Source: Paenibacillus sacheonensis
GTDB lineage: Bacteria; Bacillota; Bacilli; Paenibacillales; Paenibacillaceae
Length of the DNA stretch: 64,000 bases
Assembly: GCF_009909195.1 (NCBI RefSeq)
Contig: NZ_JAAAMU010000010.1
Coordinates: 62,001 to 126,000 of the forward strand
Direction of reading: 5' to 3'
Part shown: positions 43,244-53,273 of the stretch, piece after piece
How the letters are laid out: each line of letters opens with the position of its first letter
Numbering within the stretch: the first letter of the stretch is position 1
Notes under the pieces: model-generated
Told to the model about the DNA's origin: nothing
The model's input: the letters and a program-made list of their open reading frames with translations, nothing else
The model's database searches: none
Translations under genes and position numbers: made by a program

Positions 43244-44410
43244 TTACAGCGCCATGACCAGAATTTCTTTCACGTCTTGCTCGTGCAGCTTCTTGAAATT
43301 GCCGATCGGCCCGAACAGCACGGCTTCCCGCGCCATGACGTCCAGATGCTCTTCGCCGATGTCGTAGAACGACAGCGTCGCCGGCGCCCCGATTCGGGTG
43401 AAGAAGGCGCGCGTCGCGGAAATGCCGGCCAGGGCCATATCCTCGTCGGATTTGCTGCCGCGCTCGATGCCCCATACGCGCTCCGCGTATTGCGCGAATC
43501 GGCCAACGCGCTCCGCGTACACGTACTTCATCCAGTTCGGGAACACGATGGACAGACCCGCGCCGTGGGGAATGTCGTAGATTGCGCTGATTTCATGTTC
43601 GATCCCGTGGGATGCCCAGTCGTTGGCCATGCCGACGCTGATCAAGCCGCCATTAAGCGCCAAGGTGCCGCAGAGCATCAGATTGGCGCGCGCTTCATAA
43701 CTGTCCGGCTTATCCAAGGCGAGCTCCGCGTTCTCGATGACCGTCTGCAGGATGGATTCGCACAGCCTTTCCTGCAGCGGCACGTCCTCCGTAAGCGAGA
43801 AATATTGCTCGAACACATGCGACATGATATCGACGATTCCGTTGACCGTCTGATCGCGCGGAACGGAAAACGTCAAGGTTGGGTCAAGAATGGAGAAACG
43901 GGGGTAAGTATGTATGCTGCCGAAGGAGCGCTTCTGCTTCGTCTCCCAATTCGAGACGACGGCATTGCCGTTCATTTCCGAGCCGGTCGCCGACAACGTC
44001 AGGATCGCGCCCATCGGAAGCGCGTCCGCGATCGCCGCTTTATGCATGAAGAAATCCCAGACGTCGCCGTCATAGGGCACGCCTGCCGCGATGGCTTTGG
44101 CAGCATCCAGCACGCTTCCGCCGCCGACGGCCAGAATGAAATCGACGCCTTCGCCGCGGCAAAGCTCAATCCCGCGTTTGACGGAGGTCAGCCGAGGATT
44201 AGGTTCAATGCCTGACAATTCTACGACTTTCGCATCGATGGAATGGAGCTGGCTCATGACTTGGTCATACAAGCCGGTTCTTTTTATGCTGCCTGACCCA
44301 TATACAAGTAAAACCGTCTTTCCATAAGGCTCGACCAGTTCGCCCAGCTGCGCGGTCGTGCCTTGGCCAAAAACGATTTTGGTTGGATTCTGGTAAGTAA
44401 ATGACTTCAT
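43244..44410 (-). CDS. iron-containing alcohol dehydrogenase (YugJ/BdhA-like)
   Basis: This is a 388-residue group III (iron-activated) alcohol dehydrogenase that reduces aldehydes such as butyraldehyde with NAD(P)H. The N-terminus FTYQNPTKIVFGQGT is typical, and the nucleotide site is ILAVGGGSVLDAAKAIA. The metal ligands are in DIMSHVFEQYF (Asp, His) and HGIEHEISAIYDIPHGAGLS (His, His). GGAGGT precedes the start. It is transcribed against the murA paralogue and away from glgB. Confidence 0.92.
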   Translation of the reverse strand: MKSFTYQNPTKIVFGQGTTAQLGELVEPYGKTVLLVYGSGSIKRTGLYDQVMSQLHSIDAKVVELSGIEPNPRLTSVKRGIELCRGEGVDFILAVGGGSVLDAAKAIAAGVPYDGDVWDFFMHKAAIADALPMGAILTLSATGSEMNGNAVVSNWETKQKRSFGSIHTYPRFSILDPTLTFSVPRDQTVNGIVDIMSHVFEQYFSLTEDVPLQERLCESILQTVIENAELALDKPDSYEARANLMLCGTLALNGGLISVGMANDWASHGIEHEISAIYDIPHGAGLSIVFPNWMKYVYAERVGRFAQYAERVWGIERGSKSDEDMALAGISATRAFFTRIGAPATLSFYDIGEEHLDVMAREAVLFGPIGNFKKLHEQDVKEILVMAL

Positions 44411-44556
44411 GGTGCACCTCCAATTGGTATCGAACGGATTCTTCTATCTTAGCGATTTCGAAAACATGAAGTCAAGTTTGCGGGGGCTGGCGGTGCGGCA
44501 TTATTCGACAATCAAGAATTTTCAGAAAATAAGATGCCAACTTTGGGCGCGCCGTG

Positions 44557-44562
44557 TATAAT
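44557..44562 (+). promoter_or_regulatory. possible -10 element of the glycogen operon
   Basis: TATAAT lies 80 bases before glgB in an otherwise AT-rich gap. No good -35 is visible 17 bases upstream (TGCCAA region), so the call is tentative. Confidence 0.35.
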
Positions 44563-44642
44563 AATAAGCATAATTGCACCGCGTCAGTATTTATGACAAA
44601 ACCTTTACAAAGACGCTACACTTAGGAGGTGGGTGCCGTTTT

Positions 44643-46589
44643 ATGGCGAATGCAGCAACGATCGGAATCTCGTTACGCGATTTATATTTGTTCAATAAAG
44701 GCAGTCTCTATCACAGCTATCGCACATTCGGTGCGCATCCGATTCGTCTAGACGATGCATATGGCGTTCGGTTTACGGTGTGGGCGCCCCATGCGCGCGA
44801 AGTCCGGGTAGTCGGCGATTTCAACGGCTGGCATGGCGAGCGGCACGGGATGGAGCTGATCGGGGAGACCGGCGTATGGAGCCTGTTCGTGCCCAATCTC
44901 GGGCCGGGCACGGTGTACAAATACGAGATACATACGCTGGCGGGCGAACGGCTGCTGAAGGCCGATCCGTTCGCGTTTCAAGCCGAGCTGCGACCGAGCA
45001 CGGGCTCCGTCGTCTCCGAGGTATTCGACTACGAATGGCATGACGTCGAGTGGCAGCGGCGCAAGCAGGAAGTCAGTCCCTACCATGAAGCGATGCTCAT
45101 CTACGAGGTTCATCTCTCCTCCTGGCGCAGCTGGGGCAAGGAGTTGTTCTGGACGTACGAAGAAATAGCGGATAGCCTGGTCAACTACGTGGCGGAAGCG
45201 GGCTATACCCATATCGAGCTGCTTCCGATAACGGAGCATCCGCTCGACCAGTCCTGGGGCTACCAGGTGACCGGCTATTACGCCGCGACGAGCAGGTTCG
45301 GCAATCCGAAGCAATTGATGTATCTGATCGACCGCTGCCACCAGCGCGGCATCGGCGTCATTCTGGATTGGGTGCCGGGCCATTTCTGCAAGGACGACCA
45401 TGGACTCCGTTTGTTCGACGGTACGCCGATCTTCGAGGGAACCGACCTGAAACGGGCGGAGAAGCCTTTGTGGGGAACCTTGGCATTCGATTTCGGCCGT
45501 ACGGAAGTACAGAGCTTTCTCATATCCAATGCCATCTACTGGATGGACGTTTTCCATATTGACGGCCTTCGCGTGGACGCCGTCGCCAGCATGATCGACC
45601 TTCATTTCGACAAACCCCCTGAAATGCTTACGTACAATACGTTTGGCGGCACCGAAAATATCGACGCCATCCGCTTCCTGAAAGTACTGAACGAAACGGT
45701 ATTTCATTACTTCCCGGACGCCCTGATGATTGCGGAAGACTCCTCTTCCTGGCCGGCGGTCACGTCGCCGACGTACATGGGCGGCCTCGGCTTCAATTTC
45801 AAATGGAACATGGGCTGGATGAACGATATGCTCCGTTACATGGCGCTCGATCCCGGCGAGCGGATGCGCCATCACAATCTCATTACCTTCTCGCTCGTAT
45901 ATGCCTTCTCCGAGAATTACGTGCTGCCGCTGTCCCACGACGAGGTCGTGCACGGCAAGTATTCGCTGCTGAACAAAATGTCCGGCAGTTACGAGCAGAA
46001 ATTCGCTCAGCTTCGCTTGTTCTACGGCTTCTGGATGACGCATCCAGGCAAGAAGCTGCTCTTCATGGGCGGCGAGTGGGGGCAGTTCGACGAATGGAAG
46101 TACGATGAACCGCTCGATTGGCAGCTGCTCGCTTATCCGAAGCACGGCAGCATGCATCATTACGTCAAGACGCTGAACCGCGTCTACGGCGAGCAATCTT
46201 CCCTGTGGGAACGGGATTGCGATCCCGGCGGCTTCGAATGGATCGACGTGCATAATGCGGCGCAGAGCGTCATCGTGTTCATGCGGCGCGGGCACAGCGA
46301 GAACGATTTTTCGATCGTCGTCTGCAATTTCTCGGCCCGCCATTATCCGGAGTATCGCATCGGCGTACCCGAGCCCGGTCAATACCGGCATGCTCTCCAC
46401 AGCGAGGCGGCAGCCTTCGGCGGTGCCTTGGCGCATCCGCAGGAAGTTCTATACAGCTCCAAGACGGCTTGGCACGGCAGACCGTGCAGCTTGACGCTCG
46501 ATCTGCCGCCGCTATCGTTCCAATTGCTCGTGTTTGCCGCGGGGGAACATGGCCGCGACCGCTATTCCGCTTTGCCTGGCATGACGTAA
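44643..46589 (+). CDS. glgB: 1,4-alpha-glucan branching enzyme
   Basis: This 648-residue GH13 enzyme makes alpha-1,6 branches in glycogen. A CBM48-type N-terminal domain (about 35-130, with RFTVWAPHAREVRVVGDFNG) precedes the TIM barrel. The nucleophile Asp is in IDGLRVDAVASM, the acid/base Glu in LMIAEDSSSWPAV and the third carboxylate in LPLSHDEVVHGKYS. The length is standard for a short bacterial GlgB. AGGAGG lies 13 bases before the ATG, rather far, but no other start fits. glgC follows after 54 bases. Confidence 0.94.
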   Translation: MANAATIGISLRDLYLFNKGSLYHSYRTFGAHPIRLDDAYGVRFTVWAPHAREVRVVGDFNGWHGERHGMELIGETGVWSLFVPNLGPGTVYKYEIHTLAGERLLKADPFAFQAELRPSTGSVVSEVFDYEWHDVEWQRRKQEVSPYHEAMLIYEVHLSSWRSWGKELFWTYEEIADSLVNYVAEAGYTHIELLPITEHPLDQSWGYQVTGYYAATSRFGNPKQLMYLIDRCHQRGIGVILDWVPGHFCKDDHGLRLFDGTPIFEGTDLKRAEKPLWGTLAFDFGRTEVQSFLISNAIYWMDVFHIDGLRVDAVASMIDLHFDKPPEMLTYNTFGGTENIDAIRFLKVLNETVFHYFPDALMIAEDSSSWPAVTSPTYMGGLGFNFKWNMGWMNDMLRYMALDPGERMRHHNLITFSLVYAFSENYVLPLSHDEVVHGKYSLLNKMSGSYEQKFAQLRLFYGFWMTHPGKKLLFMGGEWGQFDEWKYDEPLDWQLLAYPKHGSMHHYVKTLNRVYGEQSSLWERDCDPGGFEWIDVHNAAQSVIVFMRRGHSENDFSIVVCNFSARHYPEYRIGVPEPGQYRHALHSEAAAFGGALAHPQEVLYSSKTAWHGRPCSLTLDLPPLSFQLLVFAAGEHGRDRYSALPGMT

Positions 46590-46643
46590 GGAACATATTT
46601 GCGCTGCGGCAGGCCGCTCGCAGCCGAGAAGGAGAGGGTGTCC

Positions 46644-47810
46644 ATGGGCAGAAAAAGAATGGTAGCCATGCTGCTCGCCGGAGGAGAAGGCAAGAGATTG
46701 GGCGTCTTGACCAAGGACTTGGCCAAACCGGCGGTCCACTTCGGCGGTAAGTACCGCATTATCGATTTCACTTTAAGCAACTGCGCCCATTCGGGCATCG
46801 ACACCATTGGCGTGCTTACGCAATATCAGCCGCTTGTCTTGAATGCGTACCTGGGGATCGGAAGTCCTTGGGGGCTGGACCGGCGGGACGGGGGAATGGC
46901 GATTCTTCCTCCTTACGTGAAGTCGAAGGGCGGCATGTGGTACAAAGGGACCGCGAATGCCATTTATCAGAACATGGGCTTCATCGATCAGTACGACCCG
47001 GACTACGTGCTCGTGATTTCCGGTGACCATATTTATAAAATGGACTACGATCTCATGCTGCGAGAACACGAGGAACGCGGCGCCGACGTCACGATCGCCT
47101 GCATCGAGGTGGATTGGAAAGAAGCAAGCCGCTTCGGCATCATGCACGTGAACGAGGAGGGTGCCATCACCTCATTCGAAGAGAAGCCGAAAGTGCCCAC
47201 GAGCAATATGGCGTCCATGGGCGTCTATATTTTCTCCTGGCCCGTTCTCCAGCAATATTTGATCCGCGACGAGGCGAACCGCCACTCCGGGAATGATTTC
47301 GGCAAAGATATTATTCCGGCCATGCTGCAGGACGGGGTTAAACTGCAGTCGTATACGTTTAATGGCTATTGGAAGGACGTCGGCACGCTCGAGAGCTTGT
47401 GGGAAGCGAACATGGATCTCTTGTCCGAGCAGCCTGCGCTGGACTTGAACGATCGCAACTGGCGAATCTATTCCGTCAATCCGAACCGGCCGGCCCATTA
47501 TGCGGCGGCAACCGCAGAGATCGTCGATTCGCTTGTAACGGAAGGCTGCATCGTCGAAGGTCTCGTACAGCGCTCGGTATTGTTCCACGGGGTGCAGGTG
47601 GGAGCGGGAAGCGAAATTCGAGAATCCGTCATCATGCCGAACGTCAAGATCGGCAAAGGTGTCCGCATTTATAAATCCATTCTTGGAGAAGGCGCCATCA
47701 TCGGGGACGGCGTCGTCGTCGGAAGTCCGAACAGTGAGTCCGTCACCGTTATCGGAAGCGACGAGCTTGTCACGGCCAATCATTCGCTGCAGGAGGTCGA
47801 GCACTCATGA
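46644..47810 (+). CDS. glgC: glucose-1-phosphate adenylyltransferase
   Basis: This 388-residue enzyme makes ADP-glucose from ATP and glucose-1-phosphate, the committed step of glycogen synthesis. The nucleotide site is [20 protein letters not shown], with [20 protein letters not shown], the catalytic Asp in [12 protein letters not shown] and FEEKP. The C-terminal part is a left-handed beta-helix. AAGGAG at 46629-46634 is nine bases before the ATG. It overlaps glgD by four bases and probably works as a complex with GlgD. Confidence 0.94.
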   Translation: MGRKRMVAMLLAGGEGKRLGVLTKDLAKPAVHFGGKYRIIDFTLSNCAHSGIDTIGVLTQYQPLVLNAYLGIGSPWGLDRRDGGMAILPPYVKSKGGMWYKGTANAIYQNMGFIDQYDPDYVLVISGDHIYKMDYDLMLREHEERGADVTIACIEVDWKEASRFGIMHVNEEGAITSFEEKPKVPTSNMASMGVYIFSWPVLQQYLIRDEANRHSGNDFGKDIIPAMLQDGVKLQSYTFNGYWKDVGTLESLWEANMDLLSEQPALDLNDRNWRIYSVNPNRPAHYAAATAEIVDSLVTEGCIVEGLVQRSVLFHGVQVGAGSEIRESVIMPNVKIGKGVRIYKSILGEGAIIGDGVVVGSPNSESVTVIGSDELVTANHSLQEVEHS

Positions 47811-48919
47811 ATTCATCCATTTTGGGCGTCATCAATCTCATTCACGAATCGGACGAAATGGAGTCGCTGACCGCAAGCCGCTGCTTGGCGACGGTGCCTT
47901 TCGGCGCACGGTTCCGACTGATCGATTTTACGCTCTCGAGCATGGTCAACTCCGGCATCAATAAGGTCGGCGTGTTCGCGCAGACCAAGTACCGCTCCCT
48001 CATGGATCATCTCGGTTCCGGCAAGCACTGGGACCTCCATCATCGCCAAAGCGGCTTGTTCATCATGCCGCCGGTGACGGACGACGTCAACGAGGTGCGC
48101 CGCGGCGACCTCTACCACTTCTATCAGCATCGGGATTTCTTCACCCGCAGCACGCATGACTTCGTGCTCGTGACGCGAAGCCACATGATCTGCAATATCG
48201 ATTTCGAAGGCGTGCTCGCTTCCCACAAAGCGAGCGGAGCGGACATTACGGTCATCTGCAAGGAGGAGTCCGCGCTGTTCGGCGGACGGGCAAGGAAGGT
48301 GCAGATTGACGAGAAAGGCCGCGTGACCGCGATGCAGGACCATTTCGGAAGGATGGAAAGCGATCTGGTCTCGATGGAAATGTACCTGATGCGCAAAGAG
48401 CTGCTCCTCGAGCTGGTCGATACGTCGCTGGCGCAAGGGCAGGACCATCTCGTCCGCCATGCCATCATGTCGCGCGTCGACAAGATGCGCATTCAGTGCT
48501 ACAAGTACGATGGTTACTTGGGCGTCGTGAACACGCTGAACAGCTACTATCAGAACAGCATGCAGCTGCTTCGTCCGGACGTATGGAAGAGCCTGTTCTT
48601 CGAGCCGGGGCCGATCTTCACGAAGGTCAAGGATGAGCCGCCCGCGCGTTACGCGGAAGGGGCGAAGACGAGCAATTCGATTATCGCCAACGGCTGCATC
48701 ATCGAAGGCACGGTCATTAACAGCATTCTGTTCCGAGGCGTGCATGTCCGCAAGGGCGCGGTCGTCCGCAACAGCATCGTCATGCAGAACGGCATCATCG
48801 GCGAGAACAGCACGGTCAATCATGCCATTCTGGACAAAGACGTGACCGTGGAACGCAGCAGGGAGCTCTACGGCGCGGAAGCGTCGCCGTTTATAGCGCT
48901 CAAGCGGAAGGTTATCTAA
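47807..48919 (+). CDS. glgD: GlgD, glucose-1-phosphate adenylyltransferase subunit
   Basis: This 370-residue GlgC paralogue is found beside glgC in Bacilli. It keeps [15 protein letters not shown] and the C-terminal beta-helix, but the nucleotide loop GGEGKRLG is absent and the catalytic GDH motif is replaced ([11 protein letters not shown]), so it is probably a regulatory or stabilising subunit that activates GlgC. The ATG overlaps the glgC stop (ATGA), supporting balanced synthesis. A 94-base gap precedes glgA. Confidence 0.93.
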   Translation: MNSSILGVINLIHESDEMESLTASRCLATVPFGARFRLIDFTLSSMVNSGINKVGVFAQTKYRSLMDHLGSGKHWDLHHRQSGLFIMPPVTDDVNEVRRGDLYHFYQHRDFFTRSTHDFVLVTRSHMICNIDFEGVLASHKASGADITVICKEESALFGGRARKVQIDEKGRVTAMQDHFGRMESDLVSMEMYLMRKELLLELVDTSLAQGQDHLVRHAIMSRVDKMRIQCYKYDGYLGVVNTLNSYYQNSMQLLRPDVWKSLFFEPGPIFTKVKDEPPARYAEGAKTSNSIIANGCIIEGTVINSILFRGVHVRKGAVVRNSIVMQNGIIGENSTVNHAILDKDVTVERSRELYGAEASPFIALKRKVI

Positions 48920-49013
48920 TCCTTGTTCAATCCAATTTCTTTATCTGATCCAATGAATTGCATCAACGGCCGCGAGGCGTAGATCGCGGCCGCAGTCGAG
49001 GTGAAACTACAAG

Positions 49014-50477
49014 ATGAAACTATTATTTGCAGCTTCCGAAGCGGTGCCGCTCGTGAAAACGGGCGGCCTCGCCGACGTCGCGGGCGCGCTGCCGAAGGCG
49101 CTCCGCGCGAAGGGCGCGGACGTCCGGGTTATTTTGCCGAAATACGGCTCGATTCCGCCGGCGCTCGCGGACCAATTCGAAACGATCGCGACGTTCACCG
49201 TACGGCTCGGCTGGCGGGATCAATACTGCGGTTTATTGAAGGCGGAAATCGACGGCATCATCTACTATTTGATCGATAACGAGTTTTATTTCAAACGGAG
49301 CGGTCTGTATGGGTACGACGACGATGCGGAGCGATTCGTGTTCTTCTGCTATGCGGTCATCGAGTCGCTGTTCCATTCCGATTTCCACCCCGACGTCATT
49401 CACTGCCATGATTGGCAGACGGGCCTCATTCCGTTCCTGTTGAAGACGCGGTACAGGCACATGCCTGGGACGCGGGATCTCGCTTCCGTCTACACCATCC
49501 ATAATTTGCGGTACCAAGGCGTGTTCGGGCGCGAGCTGCTGAAGGATTTGCTCGGTTCGGGCGACGAGCTGTTCGGTTCGGAGGGCATCGAGTTCTTCGG
49601 CGCGGGCAATTGCATGCTGGGGGGACTTCGTTATGCCGACAAGCTGACGACGGTCAGTCCGGCCTATGCGCATGAGATCCAGACGGAATATTACGGCGAG
49701 AAGCTTGACGGCCTGCTGCGGTATCGCTCGGGCGACTTGAGCGGCATCGTGAACGGCATCGACACGGAGCTGTTCGATCCGATGAACGATCCGGCATTGT
49801 CGGTGCCGTATCGGGGATCCCTGCCGCGCAAGCGCAAGAACAAGCTGGCGCTGCAGCGTGAGCTCGGCCTCGCGGAATCCGAGGATACGCCGCTGATCGG
49901 CATCGTATCGCGGCTTGTCGATCAGAAGGGCTTCGATCTCATCGAGGCCGTGCTGGAGGAAATCCTGTCGGAGAATCTCCAGCTGGTCATTCTCGGCTCC
50001 GGAGACTGGCATTACGAGCAGATGTTCCGCAAGGCGCAGGCGAAGCGTCCCGGCCAGGTGGCCACGTGGTTCGGCTTTAACGACGGACTGGCCCGGCGCA
50101 TATACGCGGGAAGCGATATGTATCTGATGCCGTCGCAGTTCGAACCGTGCGGCCTCAGCCAGCTGCTTGCGCTTCGCTACCGGTCCGTGCCGATCGTGCG
50201 CGAAACCGGCGGTCTTCGCGATACCGTTCATGCGTACAATGAATTTACGGGCGAAGGCAACGGCTTCAGCTTCGCGAATTATAACGCCCATGATTTGTTG
50301 TACACGGTGCAGCGCGCGGTTCGATTCTATCGGGAGCCGGAAACGTGGCAGCGCATCGTCGCGAACGGCGCGAAGGAAGACTTCAGCTGGACGCGTTCGG
50401 CCAAGGCGTACCTGGCGCTGTACGGCTCCCTGGTGCCGCAAAGAGAGGAGAGTTCCGAATGGCCCGTCATCTTGTAA
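49014..50477 (+). CDS. glgA: glycogen synthase
   Basis: This 487-residue GT5 enzyme uses ADP-glucose to extend alpha-1,4-glucan. The donor-binding start is MKLLFAASEAVPLVKTGGLA (KTGGL), followed by DVAGALPKAL. The C-terminal domain has IGIVSRLVDQKGFDL and MPSQFEPCGLSQLLALRY, where the conserved Glu lies, and RETGGLRDTV. GAGGTGA is about 11 bases before the ATG. The end overlaps the GH15 gene by 19 bases, so the two are coupled. Confidence 0.94.
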   Translation: MKLLFAASEAVPLVKTGGLADVAGALPKALRAKGADVRVILPKYGSIPPALADQFETIATFTVRLGWRDQYCGLLKAEIDGIIYYLIDNEFYFKRSGLYGYDDDAERFVFFCYAVIESLFHSDFHPDVIHCHDWQTGLIPFLLKTRYRHMPGTRDLASVYTIHNLRYQGVFGRELLKDLLGSGDELFGSEGIEFFGAGNCMLGGLRYADKLTTVSPAYAHEIQTEYYGEKLDGLLRYRSGDLSGIVNGIDTELFDPMNDPALSVPYRGSLPRKRKNKLALQRELGLAESEDTPLIGIVSRLVDQKGFDLIEAVLEEILSENLQLVILGSGDWHYEQMFRKAQAKRPGQVATWFGFNDGLARRIYAGSDMYLMPSQFEPCGLSQLLALRYRSVPIVRETGGLRDTVHAYNEFTGEGNGFSFANYNAHDLLYTVQRAVRFYREPETWQRIVANGAKEDFSWTRSAKAYLALYGSLVPQREESSEWPVIL

Positions 50478-52444
50478 TCGGAAACGGCAAAATCCTGATG
50501 AATCTGGATGCCAACTGCTACATACGCGATATTTATTATCCGTTCGTCGGCCAGCTCAACCATGTCGGCGGTCAGTATTGCCGGTTCGGGATTTGGGTCG
50601 GCGGCCAATTCTCCTGGCTGGAGGATCCCGAATGGAAATTCCAGCTCTCCTATATCGCGGATTCGCTCGTCACGAACGTGATCGCCCGCAACGACAGGCT
50701 CGCCATCGAGCTGCATATCAACGACGGGATCCATCAGCGGGAGAGCATCTACATCAAGCGCGTTCTTATCCGCAACTTGGGCACGGAATCGCGCGAATGC
50801 CGGCTGTTCTTCCATCACGACCTGATGATCGACGGTTCCGAGGTCGGCGATACCGCGGCGTATTATCCCGAGAACCATACGCTGTATCATTACAAACGCT
50901 CATCGTACTTCATGTTCAACGGCTTCTCGGACGAAGGCGGCATGATGCAATATACGACGGGAATCAAACGGTTCCAGTCTGCGGAAGGCACTTGGCGCGA
51001 CGCCGAAGACGGCAATCTCATGGGCAATTCCATCGCGCAAGGTTCCGTCGACAGCACGATCAGCTTCCGTACGGTCGTGCCTCCGGGCGGCGACAAGACG
51101 GTCTTCTACTGGATGTCGATCGGCAAAAATCTCGAGGAAGTCAAGGAACTGAACCAATATGTCCAGGAAAGCCATCCCGAGAAGCTGCTCAGCCGGATCG
51201 TCATCTACTGGAATCACTGGCTGAATCGCGCGGAGCAAAATCTCGGCGATCTCACGCCGGAAGCGATCAACCTGTTCCGCTTGAGCTTGCTGATCGTGCG
51301 AACGCAAACCGACGAGGGCGGCGCCATCATTGCCGCGAACGACACCGATATCTTGCAATACAACCGTGACCATTACAGCTACATGTGGCCGCGCGACGGC
51401 GCGTTGATCGCGGATGCCATGTCGGCTGCGGGCTTTCAAAGCGTCATCGCGCCATTCTTCCAGTTTTGCGCGCAGGCGCTGTCGCCGGACGGCTTCCTGT
51501 TTCACAAGTACAATCCCGACGGAACGGTCGGTTCCAGCTGGCATCCGTATATCGTGCAGGGCAGCAGGCGTTTGCCGATCCAAGAGGACGAGACGGCGCT
51601 CGTGCTGTTCGCGTTGTGGAAGGACTACACGCGGAATCAGGTCATCGAGCTGCCGCAGTCGCTCTATCATAATCTGATCCGCAAAGGCGCTACGTTTCTT
51701 AGCCAATATATGGAGCATGCGTTGTCGCTGCCCAAACCGAGCTACGACTTGTGGGAGGAACGGTACGGGATCTGGACGTATACGGCGTCTTCCGTGTATG
51801 GCGGCCTGATGGCGGCTGCGTTCTTCACGGAGCTGTTCGGGGATTACGAACGGAGCGACCAGCTGCACAAGACGGCGGAGAGCATCAAGCAGGGCATTCT
51901 GACGCATCTCTGGGACGAAGAATCGGGCCGTTTCGCCCGCGGGTTGATCCAGAAGGACAATCGCTGGGTGAAGGACATGACGCTGGAGAGCAGCATGTTC
52001 GCCATCTGGGAATTCGGCGTCCTTCCCGTCGACGACGAGCGCGTCGTGAAGACGATGCACGCCATTCGAGACGGCCTGACGATCAAGACGCATGTCGGCG
52101 GCGTAGCCCGGTATACGAACGATTATTATTTTCAGCAGTCGGGCGATATCGAGAACGTGCCCGGCAATCCGTGGGTCATCTGCACGCTGTGGGTGGCCAA
52201 CTTCGAGATCGAGTCCGCCAAGACGCTCGCCGATTTGGCCAAACCGCGCGCCACGCTGCAGTGGGTCGTCCATACCGCCCTCTCGAGCGGCGTGCTGCCG
52301 GAGCAGCTGCATCCGAACGACGGCAGTCCGATGTCGGTCGCGCCGCTGACCTGGTCCCATGCGACGTACGTGCAGTCCGTGACCCGCTATGCGGAGAAAT
52401 ACGCGGAGCTGTCCGCGGCCGGCGTGTCCGAAACGGCGAAATAA
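50459..52444 (+). CDS. GH15 family glycoside hydrolase (glucoamylase-like)
   Basis: This is a 661-residue intracellular GH15 enzyme with no signal peptide. An N-terminal beta-sandwich (MARHLVIGNGKILMNLDANC) precedes an (alpha/alpha)6 barrel with YMWPRDGALIADAM, LPIQEDETALVLFALWK and LPEQLHPNDGSPMSVAPLTW, where the general acid and base Glu residues are expected. It releases glucose from alpha-glucans such as glycogen or maltodextrin, giving the operon a degrading arm; no glycogen phosphorylase gene is seen. ATG 50459 lies inside glgA, with AGAGGAGAG just upstream. Confidence 0.9.
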   Translation: MARHLVIGNGKILMNLDANCYIRDIYYPFVGQLNHVGGQYCRFGIWVGGQFSWLEDPEWKFQLSYIADSLVTNVIARNDRLAIELHINDGIHQRESIYIKRVLIRNLGTESRECRLFFHHDLMIDGSEVGDTAAYYPENHTLYHYKRSSYFMFNGFSDEGGMMQYTTGIKRFQSAEGTWRDAEDGNLMGNSIAQGSVDSTISFRTVVPPGGDKTVFYWMSIGKNLEEVKELNQYVQESHPEKLLSRIVIYWNHWLNRAEQNLGDLTPEAINLFRLSLLIVRTQTDEGGAIIAANDTDILQYNRDHYSYMWPRDGALIADAMSAAGFQSVIAPFFQFCAQALSPDGFLFHKYNPDGTVGSSWHPYIVQGSRRLPIQEDETALVLFALWKDYTRNQVIELPQSLYHNLIRKGATFLSQYMEHALSLPKPSYDLWEERYGIWTYTASSVYGGLMAAAFFTELFGDYERSDQLHKTAESIKQGILTHLWDEESGRFARGLIQKDNRWVKDMTLESSMFAIWEFGVLPVDDERVVKTMHAIRDGLTIKTHVGGVARYTNDYYFQQSGDIENVPGNPWVICTLWVANFEIESAKTLADLAKPRATLQWVVHTALSSGVLPEQLHPNDGSPMSVAPLTWSHATYVQSVTRYAEKYAELSAAGVSETAK

Positions 52445-52501
52445 TCGATTTTCCCGCAGAGCGAATTATGGTGAAGCGAACAAGAGCTGAAACGACTACG
52501 G

Positions 52502-52555
52502 GCCGTCTTGTCAGGTCGCGCCTTGACCCTGGCAAGACGGTCTGTTCTTGTTGTT
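52502..52555 (+). terminator. terminator of the glycogen operon
   Basis: GCCGTCTTG (52502-52510) pairs with CAAGACGGT (52533-52541), with an inner AGGTC/GACCT-like part, followed by CTGTTCTTGTTGTTT. The U-tract is interrupted. Confidence 0.65.
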
Positions 52556-52854
52556 TGGCGAATCCATATTCACCGTCCAGCGCCGCAAACGCTCCGGCAT
52601 TGACTTCATCCTGGCTTAATCTCCATGCGTTGCGGGTATTAGGATGTCGCAGAAGGATCAAGGCACAGTAGTATGGGATGTTAAGTATTCTAACATTTAC
52701 GTATTCTAACATTACGCTGCGGATGCTTGATTATACTTCTTGTCCGGCAAGAGCGTCGCGAAAGAGCTAGCGAAGCAGAGAGGCAGCCTGACAATGTCGG
52801 TCAAGTCAAGCTAATACTCCGCGAGCACCTATGCGAAAAAAAACGCCCCGCCTC
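52556..52854. other. intergenic stretch with a short tandem duplication
   Basis: No gene is supported. GTATTCTAACATTTAC (52685-52700) is repeated at once as GTATTCTAACATTAC (52701-52715). The rest shows nothing I recognise. Confidence 0.5.
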
Positions 52855-52883
52855 TTGACAATTGTCAGTTGAATCTGAATAAT
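52855..52883 (+). promoter_or_regulatory. sigma-A promoter of thrS
   Basis: TTGACA (52855-52860) and AATAAT (52878-52883) are 17 bases apart, a near-consensus sigma-A promoter just before the T-box leader. Transcription would start near 52890. Confidence 0.75.
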
Positions 52884-52889
52884 AAGAAA

Positions 52890-53187
52890 TCACAGATCCA
52901 TATTTGGCGTAAACCAAAGACACGGTTCCCGTCGTCGGGCTGCACAGAGAGAGGGATGATTGCTGCGAATCCCTTCTGCGCCGAGATGCGGAATTACCAC
53001 TTTGCAGCCGTCACGTTGAACCCGCCGACTCGGTGTCGCGGCTGTAAACGGAACCGACTCATCCCCGTTACCGGATTCCAATAAGGATCTTGGCTTCGCG
53101 CCGCGCAGGCGCGGGGAGCCGGATCGAACTAGGGTGGAACCACGAGCCGAACGCACTCGTCCCTTTTGGGCGAGATGCGTTTTTTTG
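52890..53187 (+). promoter_or_regulatory. T-box leader (probably Thr-specific) of thrS
   Basis: The T-box sequence AGGGTGGAACCACG is at 53131-53144. It is followed by an intrinsic terminator: CGCACTCGTCCC (53152-53163) pairs with GGGCGAGATGCG (53168-53179) with two bulges, then seven T's. The upstream 230 bases would hold Stem I and the other T-box stems. A candidate threonine specifier, ACC at 52996-52998 (GAATTACCACTTT), lies about 135 bases before the T-box, but I did not fold Stem I. Uncharged tRNA-Thr would favour the antiterminator and thrS transcription. Confidence 0.92.
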
Positions 53188-53273
53188 CGTTCACGCGGAA
53201 GAGCCGACGGTCCCGTGCGCCGCGGGACTGCGCATGCCGGCTTGCCGCAATTCGATCGAACGGAGGAAGGTTC

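Noticed and set aside
44748..46436. 562-residue minus-strand frame opposite glgB
   Set aside because: It is a shadow of a high-G+C gene. glgB has all its catalytic motifs and the antisense protein has none.
50900..52360. 486-residue minus-strand frame opposite the GH15 gene
   Set aside because: Shadow frame. The GH15 gene has conserved motifs and an appropriate start.
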